From NCBI GenBank assembly GCA_964019415.1, contig OZ025884.1:6162733-6226732 (forward strand): a DNA stretch of 64,000 nucleotides. The letters run 5' to 3'. A model generated the notes under the pieces. That model did no database searches, was not told the DNA's origin, and was given only the letters and a program-made list of their open reading frames with translations. Both the position numbers and the translations under genes were made by a program. This document shows, piece after piece, positions 38,919 to 53,900 of the stretch. Positions within the stretch are counted from its first letter, which is position 1. Each line of letters begins with the position of its first letter. Source of the DNA: Ianthella basta. Its lineage: Eukaryota; Porifera; Demospongiae; Verongiida; Ianthellidae.

Positions 38919-41900
38919 ATGTCGAAGACGAAGACGAATCTTTATGGTGGAGGTAGCTCTTTTCTTCTTATAACAGGTATTGAGTTAGCTATGTAGAGTC
39001 TAACTACGTTTTACTTTGCACTGTGTTTCTGGCAGAGTTACTTTCGCAAGGCTAAAGCTATGATGCATATCATGATGGGCACGCATGCATATGCTCTGCC
39101 TAGCCGGTCTGTGAGGCCAGTAGCTATAGCTATTACGTAGCTATCCTGTGGCTGCAGCAAATGGTAAATTGCCTGTAGGTCATGTAACTGAGGACTCGGA
39201 CATACATAGATCAAGTCAGATGCAATGGAGAAGTCTCTTGAATTAAGGCCCAGGAGGAGTGGGTCTGCCTGATTACGCTAGGCAGGAGATTCCACTCCCA
39301 TGCCCCCCTAGCTGCAAAAGACCTCCGACTCCATTCAGTCATGTTTGGGGAGATGTGGAGCTTTTCAGCCCCTTGTGTGTTCTGAGAATGATACTGATCA
39401 TAATTGGTGCTTTGTACTCTGATAGTACCTCACATTCACATAAAGGACTAAACTGCTCTGCCATGTTATACAAAAACTTGAGTAGCTAGGAAGACTTCTC
39501 TCAAATAAATTGCAGAAATGCTAGCCAACAATCACAAATGTAACTATCTGCTGAGAGAGACAGGGAACGGGATCCCTTCTGGGATTAACCGATTGCATGT
39601 GCATGTTCAATGACTTGTCATTCTTGTAATTTAACTTAATTGAGTAATTTTTTAAGTAATCGTTTCCTGCATGCTATTTTGATTTTGATGTTCTATATTA
39701 TACCATCACAAATCAATGGATACTCCATGTGATTGCTGCATGGCTAGTGTTTCCACAATTTGTTTGAGCTGCACTGACATGTGTTCCCTACAAGCAGCAC
39801 CCACTGTTCAACGGTGGATCCAGGGGTGTTTCCAAGGTTTCCAGAAACTGGTCAGATCACCTCTGGCTAGTATTTGCATGTATCAGTCTTATAATGTATA
39901 TGCTTCCTTATAGCTATACCTTCATGCGTTGGAAACCAGTCATAAAAGTTTCTCGATCCGCCCTAGCTGTTGGCATGTATCAGTATGTCATTGGGTTCAA
40001 TTTCGGTTTTCATTTGCTGTACTGGTAATGTATGATTGTATAATAGCTATAGCTATGGCCAATACTCATATAATGTATGCACTGTCTCGTGCAGTCTTTT
40101 CCTCATATGTCAAAATAACCATTGATAAATCAATTAAATGAGCATATCTCTCCACAATCTCTTTACAGTGTTGGTTACACTTCAACCTTCACTGGATTCT
40201 GCCCAATTTACTGGTGGATCCAACGTTGAATTGACTGTTCCTGAGCTTACGACAGGAGTTCTTTATCAATTTCATATTGTGGGTGATCCAGAACTGGATG
40301 ATATTGTGTTTGCTGAGACTGGTGGGCATAGTGTGCTAACTGTGAATGACACAGGCTTTCTGCTGGTCATGGGCACCTTGGACTTTGAAACCCGGTCCAT
40401 GTATGAACTAGTGGTTGAGGCTATGAATGCCTTGAATGGCAATACCCTTGCTACTGCAACCGTGACTGTTCAGGTAACCAATATCAACGATCATGCCCCT
40501 GTGTTCACACGGGACACCTACACCGTCTACCTACCCTATGAAGGTGAACCATCAACATACGACATATCCACCATGTGCTCTGATTTTGACGCAGCCCCTT
40601 ACAATGTATTACAATTCACTGCTCAAGAATTTATCCCTCAAAATGGTAGTGAGTTCCTTGCTGTTGATGCAAGTGGGCTAATTCAAAGGATGCAAGATAT
40701 CACTTCCACCCGTCCGACAGAGGAGTACCAGTTCACTGTACTGTGCTTTGATAGTCCAGACGCAGGAGACAGTCCCATGGCAGACTCTGCTGGTGTGACT
40801 GTTGTTGCTCAAGCACTCAACATAGCCCCCCCTGTTCTACCATCTTCTCTTGTATTCAATGTGACAGAAACCAGAGACTCCAACACCCAAGTGGGTACTT
40901 TTACTGTCACTGACCCTGATCCACAAGACACTATTACTGTTGAGATAACTGGTGGAGCCTCTGCAAGATTCTTTCTACAATCATTAGGAAATGGCCAGTA
41001 CGCTCTAGTCTCTACCCAAGAACTTGATAGAGAGTCATCTCCTTCCCTTACTGTAATTGTCACAGCTAGAGATGGGCCTGAGGATTTCTATCGCACACAG
41101 AGTTCAAGCATTGCCATCCGAGTTAATTTGGAGGATGTGAACGACAATAGTCCGCAGTTCATTGAGAGTAGTGCTATGGTTACTATTGCTCAAAGCCACC
41201 CTCTGAATATGGCAGTATATAATGCACGTTGTACTGATCAAGATGTGAATGATGAAATTTCATACAGCATATCCAGCGGAGCTACAGGCACCTTTTACAT
41301 TGAGCCATCAAATGGATCCATTTTTCTGGCTCAGGATGTGGATCGATCCAGTCTGCTTGGAAGTCATTTTCTTGCTGTCATTTGTACTGATGGAGTAAAC
41401 ACACCCGTAGCTTTCATAGACATCACAGTCACCTCAAACAACACCAGGGCACCACAATTTAGTCACTCCTCTCGTGTGTCACTGAATCTCCCTGAAGACA
41501 CTGCAGTGAACACAGTAATATTTGATGTCAATGCCACTGACGATGATGGAGATAGTGTATCCTATCACCTTGTTGACTTTGCATCTAACAGCCAGTACTT
41601 TTTGGTGGACTCCATGTCTGGACAGGTAACCCTAAAGCAGGCCCTTGATTTTGAAGGTGATTTCTCCCAATTTGAACTGTCCATTGAAGCAGTGGACGAT
41701 GCCAGCCAACCACTGACTAGTACAGTTACTATTTTTGTGCAGGTGGAGAATGTGAATGACATACCACCAACCTTTGCTAGTGCTTCGTATACTGTCACCG
41801 TGCCTGAGTCGAATGCTGTTGTTCCACCAGTGATCACCCCAGAGAATTTCTTTCAAGCCCAGTGTCAGGATCCAGAAGATCTTCCAGTTACCATCAAGTA

Positions 41901-44900
41901 CCGTATCATTCAAGTAGACCCAGACCCAATTCCATCTGGCTTTGATTTGGTCATCGACGAAGACACAGGGAATGTGTCCTCTACTGCTCCCATTGACTAT
42001 GAAACCATTGGTCCTGTTCGTTACACTGTGACACTTCAGTGCTATGATATGGATCAGCCGATCTTGAATAGTACTGCAACACTCGAGGTGATAATCGAGA
42101 ATGTTAATGAGTATCCACCAATGACAGATGGGTCCAAATTCTTTGTAGCAGATGAGAGCCTACCTATTGGAAGTGTAGTCATCAGTTTTAACAGCAGTAT
42201 TGATGGTCTACGGAATGTGAATGTAAGTGATCGTGACAGGGATTCTGTTTTTCGCTATACTTTGTCAGGACTGAGTAACCTCTTCTCCATCGATAATGAG
42301 CGCAGTGTTCTTGTGTCTACTTCTGAACTCAATACCGATGACACTACTCTCTTTCCAGCAATGGCTTGCATAACACAAACCAGTCCATACTGTAAGATCA
42401 CTATTCCAATAACCATTTGTGATGGTGATACAGATAATACTGACTGCCTGGCTGAGCAGTACGTTTTGATTGTAAGAGCTCTCAATGATGACAGTCCCAT
42501 GTTTGATCAGAACAGATATGAGACTGACGTTAGTGAAGGCTTGACCGGGCCGGCAGAACTACTAGCTATCATGTGCAGTGATAGTGATCTATACATTGGG
42601 GGTCAACTGACTGTCACTATTGTGGATCATCCAATCGCAGAACAAATGTTTGAAGTATCACCAACTGCTGTCACCTTGCGCTCTGGCCTAACTCTGGACT
42701 ATGAAGAGCGGGTAGGCTATAGCTTCTTGGTACAATGCACAGATGGTACTGACACTGCTACAGCGGATGTGGTCATCAATGTCCTAGCAGTGAATGAACA
42801 TAGACCAGTCTTCACCAATACCCCTTTTGATTTCAGTATCTCAAAGACCACTCTGCCATCTGTTATTGCAACTTTGTCTGTAACTGATGGAGATGAGGGT
42901 ATTGGAGGTACTCTGACATACACACTGGAGCCAGCAACCTCTACATTTGATGTGGTAAAGACAAGTGATTTAATGCAGAATGCCTTCTTTTTCTTGAGAC
43001 AGGACCTTTCTGAAAGTTTGATTTTACGGTTTGAATACAATGTCACAGTGTCAGATGGCACCTTTACCACGGTGGAACCTATAACTGTTGTCATCACCGA
43101 TGGAAACTTCAACAGACCACAATGGGTAGATGGATTTGGACCCATTTCATTAAATATTCTAGAACACAACCCAGTTGGCTCCCTGGTCCATACTCTGAGG
43201 TGCACTGATGCTGACACTCCCAACACTGTCAACTCTCTCATCACTTACTCCTTTCACAGGCCCAATTGCCATTTTGCTATCAACAACGAAACTGGTATTA
43301 TTTCAATAGCAAATGTTATTATCGTTCCAGAAGGGGTGGCTAGCCTAAGTTTCACACTTGGCATACAATGTTCTGACAATGGTGACCCACGGCTAATCCA
43401 AACTGGTGATGTTTTTATCAATGTTGCAGCTGTTCCGGACAAGACAACCATACTCATTCCTGGAAATGCTGAAGATATTGTAGTGTCTGTTCCAGAGAAC
43501 TTGCAACTAAATGACATTGTGTCTAACATTGTCACAGCAAACTTTGATGAAAACGAATTTGAGTGTACTATCAATGATGATAATGTCCAGGACATCTTTT
43601 ACACCAGCATTTCTTACCCAAACTGCACCATTCGCCTGAGAACACCACTTGATGCAGATTTAGTCACCACCTATTACTTCCCAGTAACTGTTTCAGACAC
43701 TACGAATGTCACTGTGAATGTTACGGTGTTCGTTCAAGATGTAAATGACAATGAACCCAATTGTTCTCTAATCAATGGGAGAGAGTTCCAGGTTGAAGTA
43801 AGTCGTGAGCCTGACTCGGTTGTAGCAGAACTGAATTGTGTGGATGTGGATGTTGGGGAAAATGGAAATGTTAGCTATGCACTCAACCACCCCTTGTTTG
43901 GCGTAATGCCCCCTTCCAGTCTGATAGTGACAGAAAACCTGACTTCAAGCTCAGCTACAAGGCACTTGCTGGAAATCACAGCTACTGACAATGGGGTGGA
44001 TGTGAAACGCAGCACTGTGTTTTATGTGACTGTGGTAGTTGACCTTGTTAATGTTGGACCACCTTCATTTGAGAATCTTCCTGCAGTTATCATGGTTGGC
44101 GAATCTACAGCTATTTCCAGTGTGATATTCTCTATTAGTGCAAGTGACCCCGATACAGGTTTCTTTGGAAGCCTAGTTTTCAGTAAGGTGTCGGGTGATC
44201 CAATGGATTTCTTTTTGATTGGGAATGAGGGCAATGTGAGGCTACTTCGTGCCCTTGATGCTTCAGATACTGACACCTTCAACATCACTGTTTCAGTAGC
44301 AGACCCAGACACTACTGTGACATCAACTTTAACATTCCTTGTGCGCGAAGTGAATGATTTTGCTCCAGTTTGTACCCAAGATATCTACTTCACAACTGTT
44401 TTGGAGGGCAGTGGGGAGACCGTATATCCAGGTCTTGTGGACTGTGATGACCGGGACAATGGTGTCAGTGGCACCATCATCTACAATGTTCAACCTGGAC
44501 TGCATGAAAACTTCTTCACTGTAAGCAGCGATGGAACTATTACACTTGCTCCCATGATTGATTTTGAGCAGTTTGAAGAATTGAGTGTGTCCATCAATGT
44601 ATCAGATCGAGGAACCCCAGCCCAATCTATACAAGTAACGGTCAGGGTTAGTATCATTCCTGTCAATGAGCACACTCCAATGATTTTGAATACTGTCTTA
44701 CAAGCAACTATTTCAGAGGGAATAACAGTGGGTTCCAGCTTTTACAGATTTGAAGTAAGTGATCAAGATAGAAACACTCATCGAGATGGACAGTTTTTTG
44801 TCTTTTTGGACGGCACTGACCATGCAGACTTTGGTATACTGGCCAATGGTGATGTAGTGACAGCTGCACCTTTGGATTTTGAGAGACGGAACAGCTACAG

Positions 44901-47900
44901 TCTGACTGTTACAGTAAGGGATAATGCCATAATGTCAAGAAGCTCTACTGCCACATTTACTGTCATAGTAGAGAATGAGAATGACCTTCCTCCACAGCTG
45001 TCTGAGGACCTGTACACGGGCACCATCCGGTCATCTGATGGACTGGGTGCTACTGGAGTACAAATCACCTGTACAGACACTGAATTCACTCCAACTCGGG
45101 CAGTTACATTGCAGCTGTTGTCTGCTCCTAGTTTCTTAAGCATCTCTACAGCTGGTAGCATAGTCGTTGTCAGCACCATACCAGAGGTAGACATGCTATA
45201 TGTCTTTGATGTGGAGTGCGCAGACTCTGGTTTGCCTGTGCTCACAGCCAGGTCATCAGTTTCAATTTTAGTGTCAGCAGGTACCCCAAACATCACCTTT
45301 GTTGATGCAACACCTATGGTCACATTTAGCGAATCAACTCCTGTGTTTGATACTGCTGAAGGCAAGAGCACTCGCATTCTAACCGTTATTGCCCGTGCCT
45401 CAGGCACAGTTCTATACAGTATGACACACAATACATTCTTCATTGAAGAAAGGACAGGTATTGTGAGGCTGAAGAGTCCTTTGGACTATGAGACAGTAAC
45501 AACTTACTCACTGATCATTCGGGCGTCTCTCAGCACTAACCCCATCATCTACAATGAACTGCAGGCCCAAGTAAGTGTTTTGAATGAAAACGACAATATA
45601 CCAGTCTTCATTACAGACACTTTCACTCTCAGCCTCAATGAAAGCTCTACTGAAGGCCTGCAGAATGCAGTAGTGGAATGCTTTGACAATGATTCACATC
45701 CATTTGGAACAGTACAGTACTCCATCAGTACAAATTCTTTGTTTGAAGTGTCAAGTTCAACTGGTAGAATCTCTCTCTTAGGTGGAATGGTACCTGACTA
45801 TGAACAAGCCTCTCAGTACACGCTCACTGTCACCTGCTCTGACGGTGAACTGACAGATGAAGTAACTGTTTTCGTTGAAGTGTTGCCTGTGAATGAATTT
45901 GCCCCACAGATCACTAGTAGTACAGAAGCAATGATATCAGAAAGCACTGGAGTTGGAGCTCCAGTGAAGCAGCTTACTGCAGACGATGCTGATGACTTTC
46001 CTCATGACACCATCAGGTACTACATTATTAGTGGAAATGAGAAGCAGAAATTCCAACTGAATGAGGCTACTGGTGAGCTGTTCCTGATCAGCAACCTGGA
46101 CTATGAAGAAGACACAATGTTTAGTCTGCAGATTGAAGTCAGAGACGATGGCGAACAGGACTATCAGTTCATGGCACGTTCCTCAATCACCGCCATTACA
46201 ATCCTCATCACTGATGAGAATGACAACAGCCCAGTGTTCACTGAAGAAGTATACATTGTGTCTGTGCGGGAGAATGCTTCATTAACAACTGTGATTGAGA
46301 CTGTCAATTGTACAGATGGGGATTCAGGACCAAATGGAGTACAGGAAATTATGATAACCAACAGTGATGAGAACCCTGTACCATTTCGCTTGAGCACCAG
46401 CTTGCCTCTTGGCTTTCTGGAGGCAACTCAGCCTCTTGAAGCCAGACCATACATAGTGCAGTTGATGTGTTCAGATGGAGGAATGCCACCAAGGACAGCA
46501 TCCTCAGTGGTGATAGTCAGTGTCACTCCACGTGTGGAAGAAATTCGATTCACTATGAACCTTTATTCGTTCAATGTTCCTGAGTTAGAAGCTGTTGCTG
46601 GGCACGTTGTTGGGAACATTGAAGCATATGACAACATCACAGATAGTTTTGCTTATGAGATAGTGGGAAGGAATTACAGCACCTTTTTCATTACTGCTTC
46701 ATCTGGACAGCTGAGACTCTTGCGAGCATTGGATTATGAGAACCCAGATGACCGATTTTTCCATTTTACAGTACGTGCAACTAAACCAGATGGTGCCTCA
46801 GCAGAAGTAGCAGTAGCAGTGTCAGTTTTGAATGAGAATGATGCTGGTCCAATGTTTTCTGACACCATCTACTTTGGGCAGGCCAGAGAGTCTCAGCCCC
46901 CACCACTATCGATTCCTGTGGGAATCAGCTGTACTGATGTGGACAATGATGCTGATACTAGTAGGAGTCTAATTTATTCCCTGGAAGGCACTAACAGCTT
47001 CATCATTGATGATACAAGTGGTGCTCTAAGCACTAAATCAGTGCTTGATGTAGAATCTCTACTGCAGCATCAGTTCACTGTTGTTTGCACAGATTCTGAT
47101 GGACTTAGTGCAACTGCCAGTGTGCGTGTGACTGTTCTGCCTTTCAATGACTTTGCCCCTGTGTTTGCATCTGAAAATTACCAACAGAATGTCATAGAGG
47201 GAAGAATTGTATCATCTGTTATCCAAGTCATAGCCTCTGATGGTGACTTTGTCAGTTATGGCACTCCGGTCTACAGCATTACATCTGGTGACCCAGAAGA
47301 AAGGTTCTCAATCAGTAGTACTGGTGTCATTAGAGTGGTGAATCCACTGGACTATGAGACCCAGACCCAGTACATTCTCACAGTGCGAGCAACAAACATC
47401 ATTCCACCCGATGATGAGAGTGGCTCAAAGCAGAAGAGCGATTTCACCACTGTGACGATAGATGTTATTGATGTGAATGATGTGCATCCCCGCATCAGTC
47501 CGGCTGATGCTATTGTAACAAATTTGCAGCGGGACTCAGCAGTGGGGTCTGTGGCAGTCATGTTTACATGCACCGATGAGGATTCCAGTAATGCAGGCCA
47601 AGTGGAAATGTCCATTTTTGGTACTGAGCAGGACTTTGAGCTGAATTCGGCTGGTCTTCTTGTAACCACAGTGACACCACTTCAGGCATACTATTACATT
47701 GAAGTACTATGTAGAGATTTTGGTTCCCCATCACTGTCAGCCACTGCCACAGTGGTGATTTCTGCCAACTCAACAAATTTGAACCGCCCAGAGTTTGTCA
47801 ACCTGGAACCTACCATCACTGTTGAACCAGATAACCTCAACAATACTGACTGTGTGTATTTTGTTGATGCTCAAGATGCTGATGGTGCAAACACCCCAGA

Positions 47901-50900
47901 AGGTACTCTACGTTTTACCCTGACCCCAGTACCAAGTACACAAACAGCTTACTTTGCCTTTAATAGCACAGCTAGCTGCATCTACCCAATGAATGGCCAA
48001 GAAATAGACCTTGGAGACAGAAGCACAGTTCTGCAGTTCACATACAGACTAACAGTGGAAGATAACGGAGTGCCGGCACTGAGTGACAGTGTTTTACTTC
48101 AAATCTTCATTAGTGCCAACACAGCTCCCACCCTTCCAGCCACTGTGGAGCCCATTGGAATCCTTGAGTCTCCCTCACCCAGCTTAGGGGAACAGCTCAT
48201 TGATGTACCCTGTTATGATGTGGATTTCAATGACCCTCTCACAATGACCATCTGTGAAGGCAATGATGAAGGTATATTTGGCATCTCTGTGAGTTCAAAG
48301 AGCATTGCAGATGATGGTAGGGGCATGATAGTAGGCAGCCTTGCCATTCTGGCTGGGAGGCAGCTGGACTATGATGCAGGCACAAGAGGGTATGCCCTCA
48401 CTATCCAGTGCTCTGATGGACTTCTTGCAGCCACCACTTTGGTCATGATCAATGTCCTACCTGTCAATGAGCACAGCCCAACGTTTGTTGGTGATGGTAC
48501 ATTTAACATTTTAGAGAATGTCTATGTGGGTTACAGAGTTACAACTCTCATCTCCACTGATGGGGATGCTGGGGAAGATGGTAATGTGCGGTTTGAGCTT
48601 GTGTCAGAGTCTGTGCCTTTCAGCCTTGCACCAACTGGTGAGCTTACCGTCAGTGAAGCTCTGGACTATGATACCGGAGCTGGAGGGTACCCACTGATGG
48701 TCATGGCTTATGATAGAGCTGCTTCTGGTGATAATGATCCAGATAGAAAAACACACTCTAGTAATGTTGTAACGTTTCTGGTGAATGTAAATGATGAGCC
48801 TCCAAAGTTTCCAGAAGGCATAATGTACGATTTCACTGTTGATGCAACACAAGCTGTCAACTCCATTATTGGTATGGTGAACTGTACAGACACTGACCTG
48901 GAGATTGCCACTGTGATATCATATACCCTGCTGAACCAAGCAGTGGGCACCTTGTTTCATGTGGACAGTTCCAGTGGAGAAATAAGGGTTGCAGGTGATC
49001 TTCTCCAACGTGAATTTGACAACTATGGCCTCTTGATCCAGTGCTCAGACAGTGGTGTGCCCATTCTGGGCAGCATTACTGAAGTCATCATCAGTATTAT
49101 TGAAATCAACAGTCACTCACCTTTATTTGTGGATCCACCTCCTCATGTTACTGTGTCTGAGTCACACACTCTAACTGAAGTGCTCCAGCAGTTTAATGCA
49201 TCTGATAATGATCCCGGACTGTATGGCAAATTGACGTTCTCCATTGATCCAGACACAAACCAAGATGGCATCTTCACCATCACACCATCCACAGGAGAGT
49301 TGAAGCTGCTACGACTGCTGGACTTTGAAAGGGAACAGTCACACCAACTCACCATTGTGGTGACTGATGGAGCAGAAGACACTACTAACCGCATGACAGC
49401 TACCACTACATTCACTGTCTTTGTGAGGAATGTTAATGAGCGTGCTCCAATCTGCACCCAACCTCTCTATATTGGCTATGTTGATGACGGAACACCCGTC
49501 AGTGCCATTGTCTTGCAACTCAACTGTTCTGGTGGGGATAAGTCTGATGATGTTACCTACTCACGGGGAGCAGGTAACCTTAGTCCTTTTAATCCTGAAT
49601 TTAATGTGGGACAACAAAATGGAGAGATTCATTTGGGTGTGCGTCTGTCATCAAGCTCAGGGGGGACAAGAGAGTTCTATGAGTTTGTAGTCCATGTTAC
49701 TGACACCATTGACCCCAGAAGGACAACAGATATTGATGTGCAAATAGCATATTTGTTTGGAAATGACCATGCCCCGGTGTTTGAACAGTTAACCTACAAC
49801 TGGATGTTGAAGGAGGATAGTGCCATTGGTACCAACTTTGCTGATGTAACAGCTACAGACAGTGATCGTGGGATTCAAGGTCAGGTCACGTATTCCCTTA
49901 TTGGACCAGATTCAAGCTTTGTCCGAATCAACTCAGAAACTGGAGCAATTCTCCTTGCCAGCACACTAGATCGGGAAAGTCTTTCATTGCTCAACTTTCA
50001 AGTGGTAGCCACTGATGGAGATCCATTCTCTCCCATGGTTGGCAGTGCAGATGCTACTATTGAAGTGCAGGATGTGAATGACAACCATCCACTCTGTGTT
50101 CCAATGTACCTAACTGTACCAGTCGTAAGTGACACTGGGGTGGGCACTGTAGTGGCACAGCTGAATTGTATTGATGCAGATTTGGGAGAAAATAGGAGGC
50201 TAATGTACAGTGTGAGCCCCTTAACGCCTGTAACACCATTCTCAGTTGATTCCAACAGTGGTGCTGTGATGGTGGCAGGCCCCCTTCAACCTTCAACATC
50301 CTTCCTCATCACAATTCTGGTGTCAGACTTTGGCTCTCCATCACTAAGGAGTGAAGTAGATGTGGTTTTTGAAGTGTATCGCAAGAACAAGTTCCCACCT
50401 ATGTTTGGAAGCTCTGAATATAGCTTTCCCATTGATGAGACCATTGCGGTGCTGGATTCAATTGGTGTTGTTGCTGCAACTGACAGGGACAGTCCCACTG
50501 ACAGTTTGAGGTACAGGCTTGCTTCAGCCAACCCAGATTTCTATGTGAATCCTGAAAGTGGGGCGATCCTTGTAACTGCCCCCATGGACTTTGAGGTGCT
50601 GGACAGGTTTGTCTTTTCAGTTATTGTTGAAGATGGAGGTAGCTTCAATGGATCTGATGTTCTGTCAGACACAGCTACTGTCACAGTCATCATTAACAAT
50701 GTCAATGACCATGCTCCAGAGCTCAGTGGAATTGGCATTTATGGCACTAATGTGAATGTTACTGCCTCAATGGGAACTTCAATCCTTGAGTTCATGTGTG
50801 AAGATGATGACTCTGGCAGTTTCGGTGTTGTCACTGTAGCACAAGACCCAATTGACATTCCTTTTGCTACTCAAGGAAGCTCTGGTCACTATAGCATTGT

Positions 50901-53900
50901 GATCAATGAGGACCTCACTGTAAATGGTGGAACCAGTTACACAGCTAATATCTCTTGCACTGATGGAATGTTTTCCACTGTAGGACAGGTGTTCATTGCT
51001 ATTTTGCGTCCTGGTAATCCGAAGTTCTCCCAGGCGGTTTACCAATGGAACCTTCCTGAGGATACCCCAGTAGGGACCAACTTCACACAGATCTCTGCTG
51101 AGAAAACTAGTGGGACAGCTTTGACATACAGTATCACAAATGGGAATGAGGATGGCCATTTCAGAATCAATCGTGAAAATGGTATTCTTCAGCTTGCCTT
51201 CTCAGTAGACTATGAGCTGCAGCGAAGGCATGGACTTATTGTCCGAGCTACAGACGGAAATGGTAACTTTTCTGAAGTGCTTGTCATCATTATTGTCCTG
51301 AACGCTAGTGAGAGGTCAGACATGGCTCTGCCATCAGGAAGGTATCTTGTGGCCCATGATACACCAGTGAACGAACCATTCGGACAGCTGAAATGCTCCA
51401 ATGATACCTTACAAAGAGGAGATACCTTCAATTTCACCTTCATTCCACCTTCTGAATTCTTTAGTGTAGACGAGTATGGAACAATGCGTTTGTTGAAGCA
51501 GCTAGATGAAACACCAATACATGTCCTTCCAGTGATCTGCTACAGTCTCACTACAGATGAACCTGAGGTTGCATCAGGCATTGTCACTATCACTGTTCAA
51601 TTCGAAAACAATCATGTTCCAACATTTGACCTGGATATTTACACAGTCACTGTACCAGAGAACCTCAATGCCTCAGAATCAGTGAAGCAAGTTGTGGCAA
51701 GAGACTCTGACATTGGTAGCTTTGGAGAAATTTCTTATGCTATTGAAAGTGGAAACTTTGGAAACAAGTTCTTTATTAACTCAAGCACAGGTGAAATCGG
51801 TCTTCTGTCAGCACTGGACTTTGTTACAACCAGAGAATACAACTTAACAGTAGTGGCTGTGGACGGAGGAGCAACTGCTCCCGATGGCAAGCGCTTCTCT
51901 GGCTCAACCACTGTGTTTGTCCAGGTTGAGGATGCCAATGACAATATTCCAGTCTTCAGTCAACCTATTTATGAGGCTGCCATCTTGACAGACCATGCAC
52001 TCCTTGGCTCTGTTGTCAATGTTAGCTGCTCAGACGGTGATTCAGGTGTGAACCAACTCATAGACTATGACATCCTTCCCACCTCAGACAAGTTTGCTAT
52101 CACCAATGAAGGCAGCATCCTCTTAACAGGAGACCTCGAAACTGAAGCTGTCTACAATCTAAGAGTGCGTTGCACTGATAGAGGAACTCCTATGCTATCA
52201 TCATCTGTACAAGTTGTCATCATTGTGTCTCCTATTAGTGTAGGTGCTCCTATCTTTGATGAGGCTAGTTACAATGCTTCCATACCCGAAGATCATCCAG
52301 TGCTTGGCGATTTCCTCCAGGTGTCTGCAACGCCAGCCAACATCAACATTGGTGTGAGGTACTCCATTGTGGATGGTGAGGGCGACGGAGCAGAGCAGTT
52401 TGGCATTGATCCTATCTCAGGTTCTCTTTTCACCACTGCACGCCTCAACGCTGTCGAGAAGAGCACTTACTATGTTCTGGTTTCTGCTCAGAATGTGGGA
52501 CCCAATGAACTGAATTCACATGTGTTAGTGTCCATCACAGTAACTGATGTGAATAACAATGCACCTGTCTTCACACCAAGCAACTTCTATCGAGGCACTG
52601 TCAGTGAGTCAGCTGTTAGATTTCAACCAGTCCTTTCTGTGACCTGTGAAGATGGGGACTTGCCAGAAAATGCGGAGGTATCTTACCAAGTGACCAGCTC
52701 TAACAGTTTGTTTGACATTAGCAGTGATGGTGTGGTGTTTGTGAACACTGCTTTGGATTATGAAACTAACGTGGATCACACCATCACAATCTCCTGCAGC
52801 GACAGTGGAACTCCACCTCAGTCAGCTACAGCTACTGTTCTGATCAGGGTGACCCCTGTCAATGAGTATCCACCAATGTTCACAATGGATACCTATACTA
52901 TCCCAGATGTGGCTGAGGACACTGCTGTGGGTAGCATTGTTGGCCGGGTAGCAGCAACAGACAGAGATAGTGGCAGAGACGGTATATTCTCTTTCCATGT
53001 CTTTGAGCCCAACCCATCATTCCAAGTCAATTCTGATAACGGCTCAATAACAGTGATTCGTCCTTTGGATTATGAAGCCTCTCGTGAACATGCTCTGACT
53101 GTCATTGTTGAGGATGAAGGTGGAGAAGCAAGCACTGCTCAGTTAGTAATACAGCTGAGTGATGTGAATGACAACAACCCAGTTTTGACACCAACTGCTG
53201 CTGCTGTAGACATTCATGTGAGTGAAAGGGCAGGTCTCCTGGTGCAGCGGTTTGCTTGTGAGGATGAGGACACCGTACCAGTTGGTGATCCCACATTGTC
53301 AATAGCCTCCACTACTTCTCCCAAATTTGTCCTTGATGTGAATAGTCAGCTTGTGATGAATAGCACTTTTGAATCACCTGCAGTACACAGTATAAAAGTC
53401 CACTGTGCAGACAGAGGTGGGCGCATTGCGCTCACATCAGCTGTGGCAATCACCATCTATGAAGACAGGAACCTCATACCTCAGTTTGTGCCATCCAACA
53501 GATACGAAACAACCATCGACGAAGGTGACTACACTGATGTGATTGTGTACACTGTCAGTGCTGAAACACAATCAGCTAGCTTTGTCACTTTCACAATATT
53601 TGAAGGTGGTTCAGAGTTTTCTGTAGATGCCTCAAGTGGTGATGTGAGGATAACTGGCACGCTGAATCGTCAGGTTCAAGCTGTACATCATGTCATCATC
53701 CAAGCAACAGCCAATGGACACTCCTCACTAGCAGTTCTTGTTGTCAGGGTGCGAGATATCAATGATAATGTGCCTGAGATAATCCCAGCAGAACAGACCA
53801 TCTTTGTACAAGAGACGATCTCACCTCCCTCCTCAGTGTCAACAATCATCTGTGAAGATAGCGATGAAGGAAGTAATGGAGAGACTTCTGTCAGCATTCC

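Noticed and set aside
40138..40168. ATG at 40138 as the cadherin start
   Set aside because: It lies before a strong acceptor ending at 40168. Splicing to exon 1 at 38919-38976 keeps phase and supplies a signal peptide.
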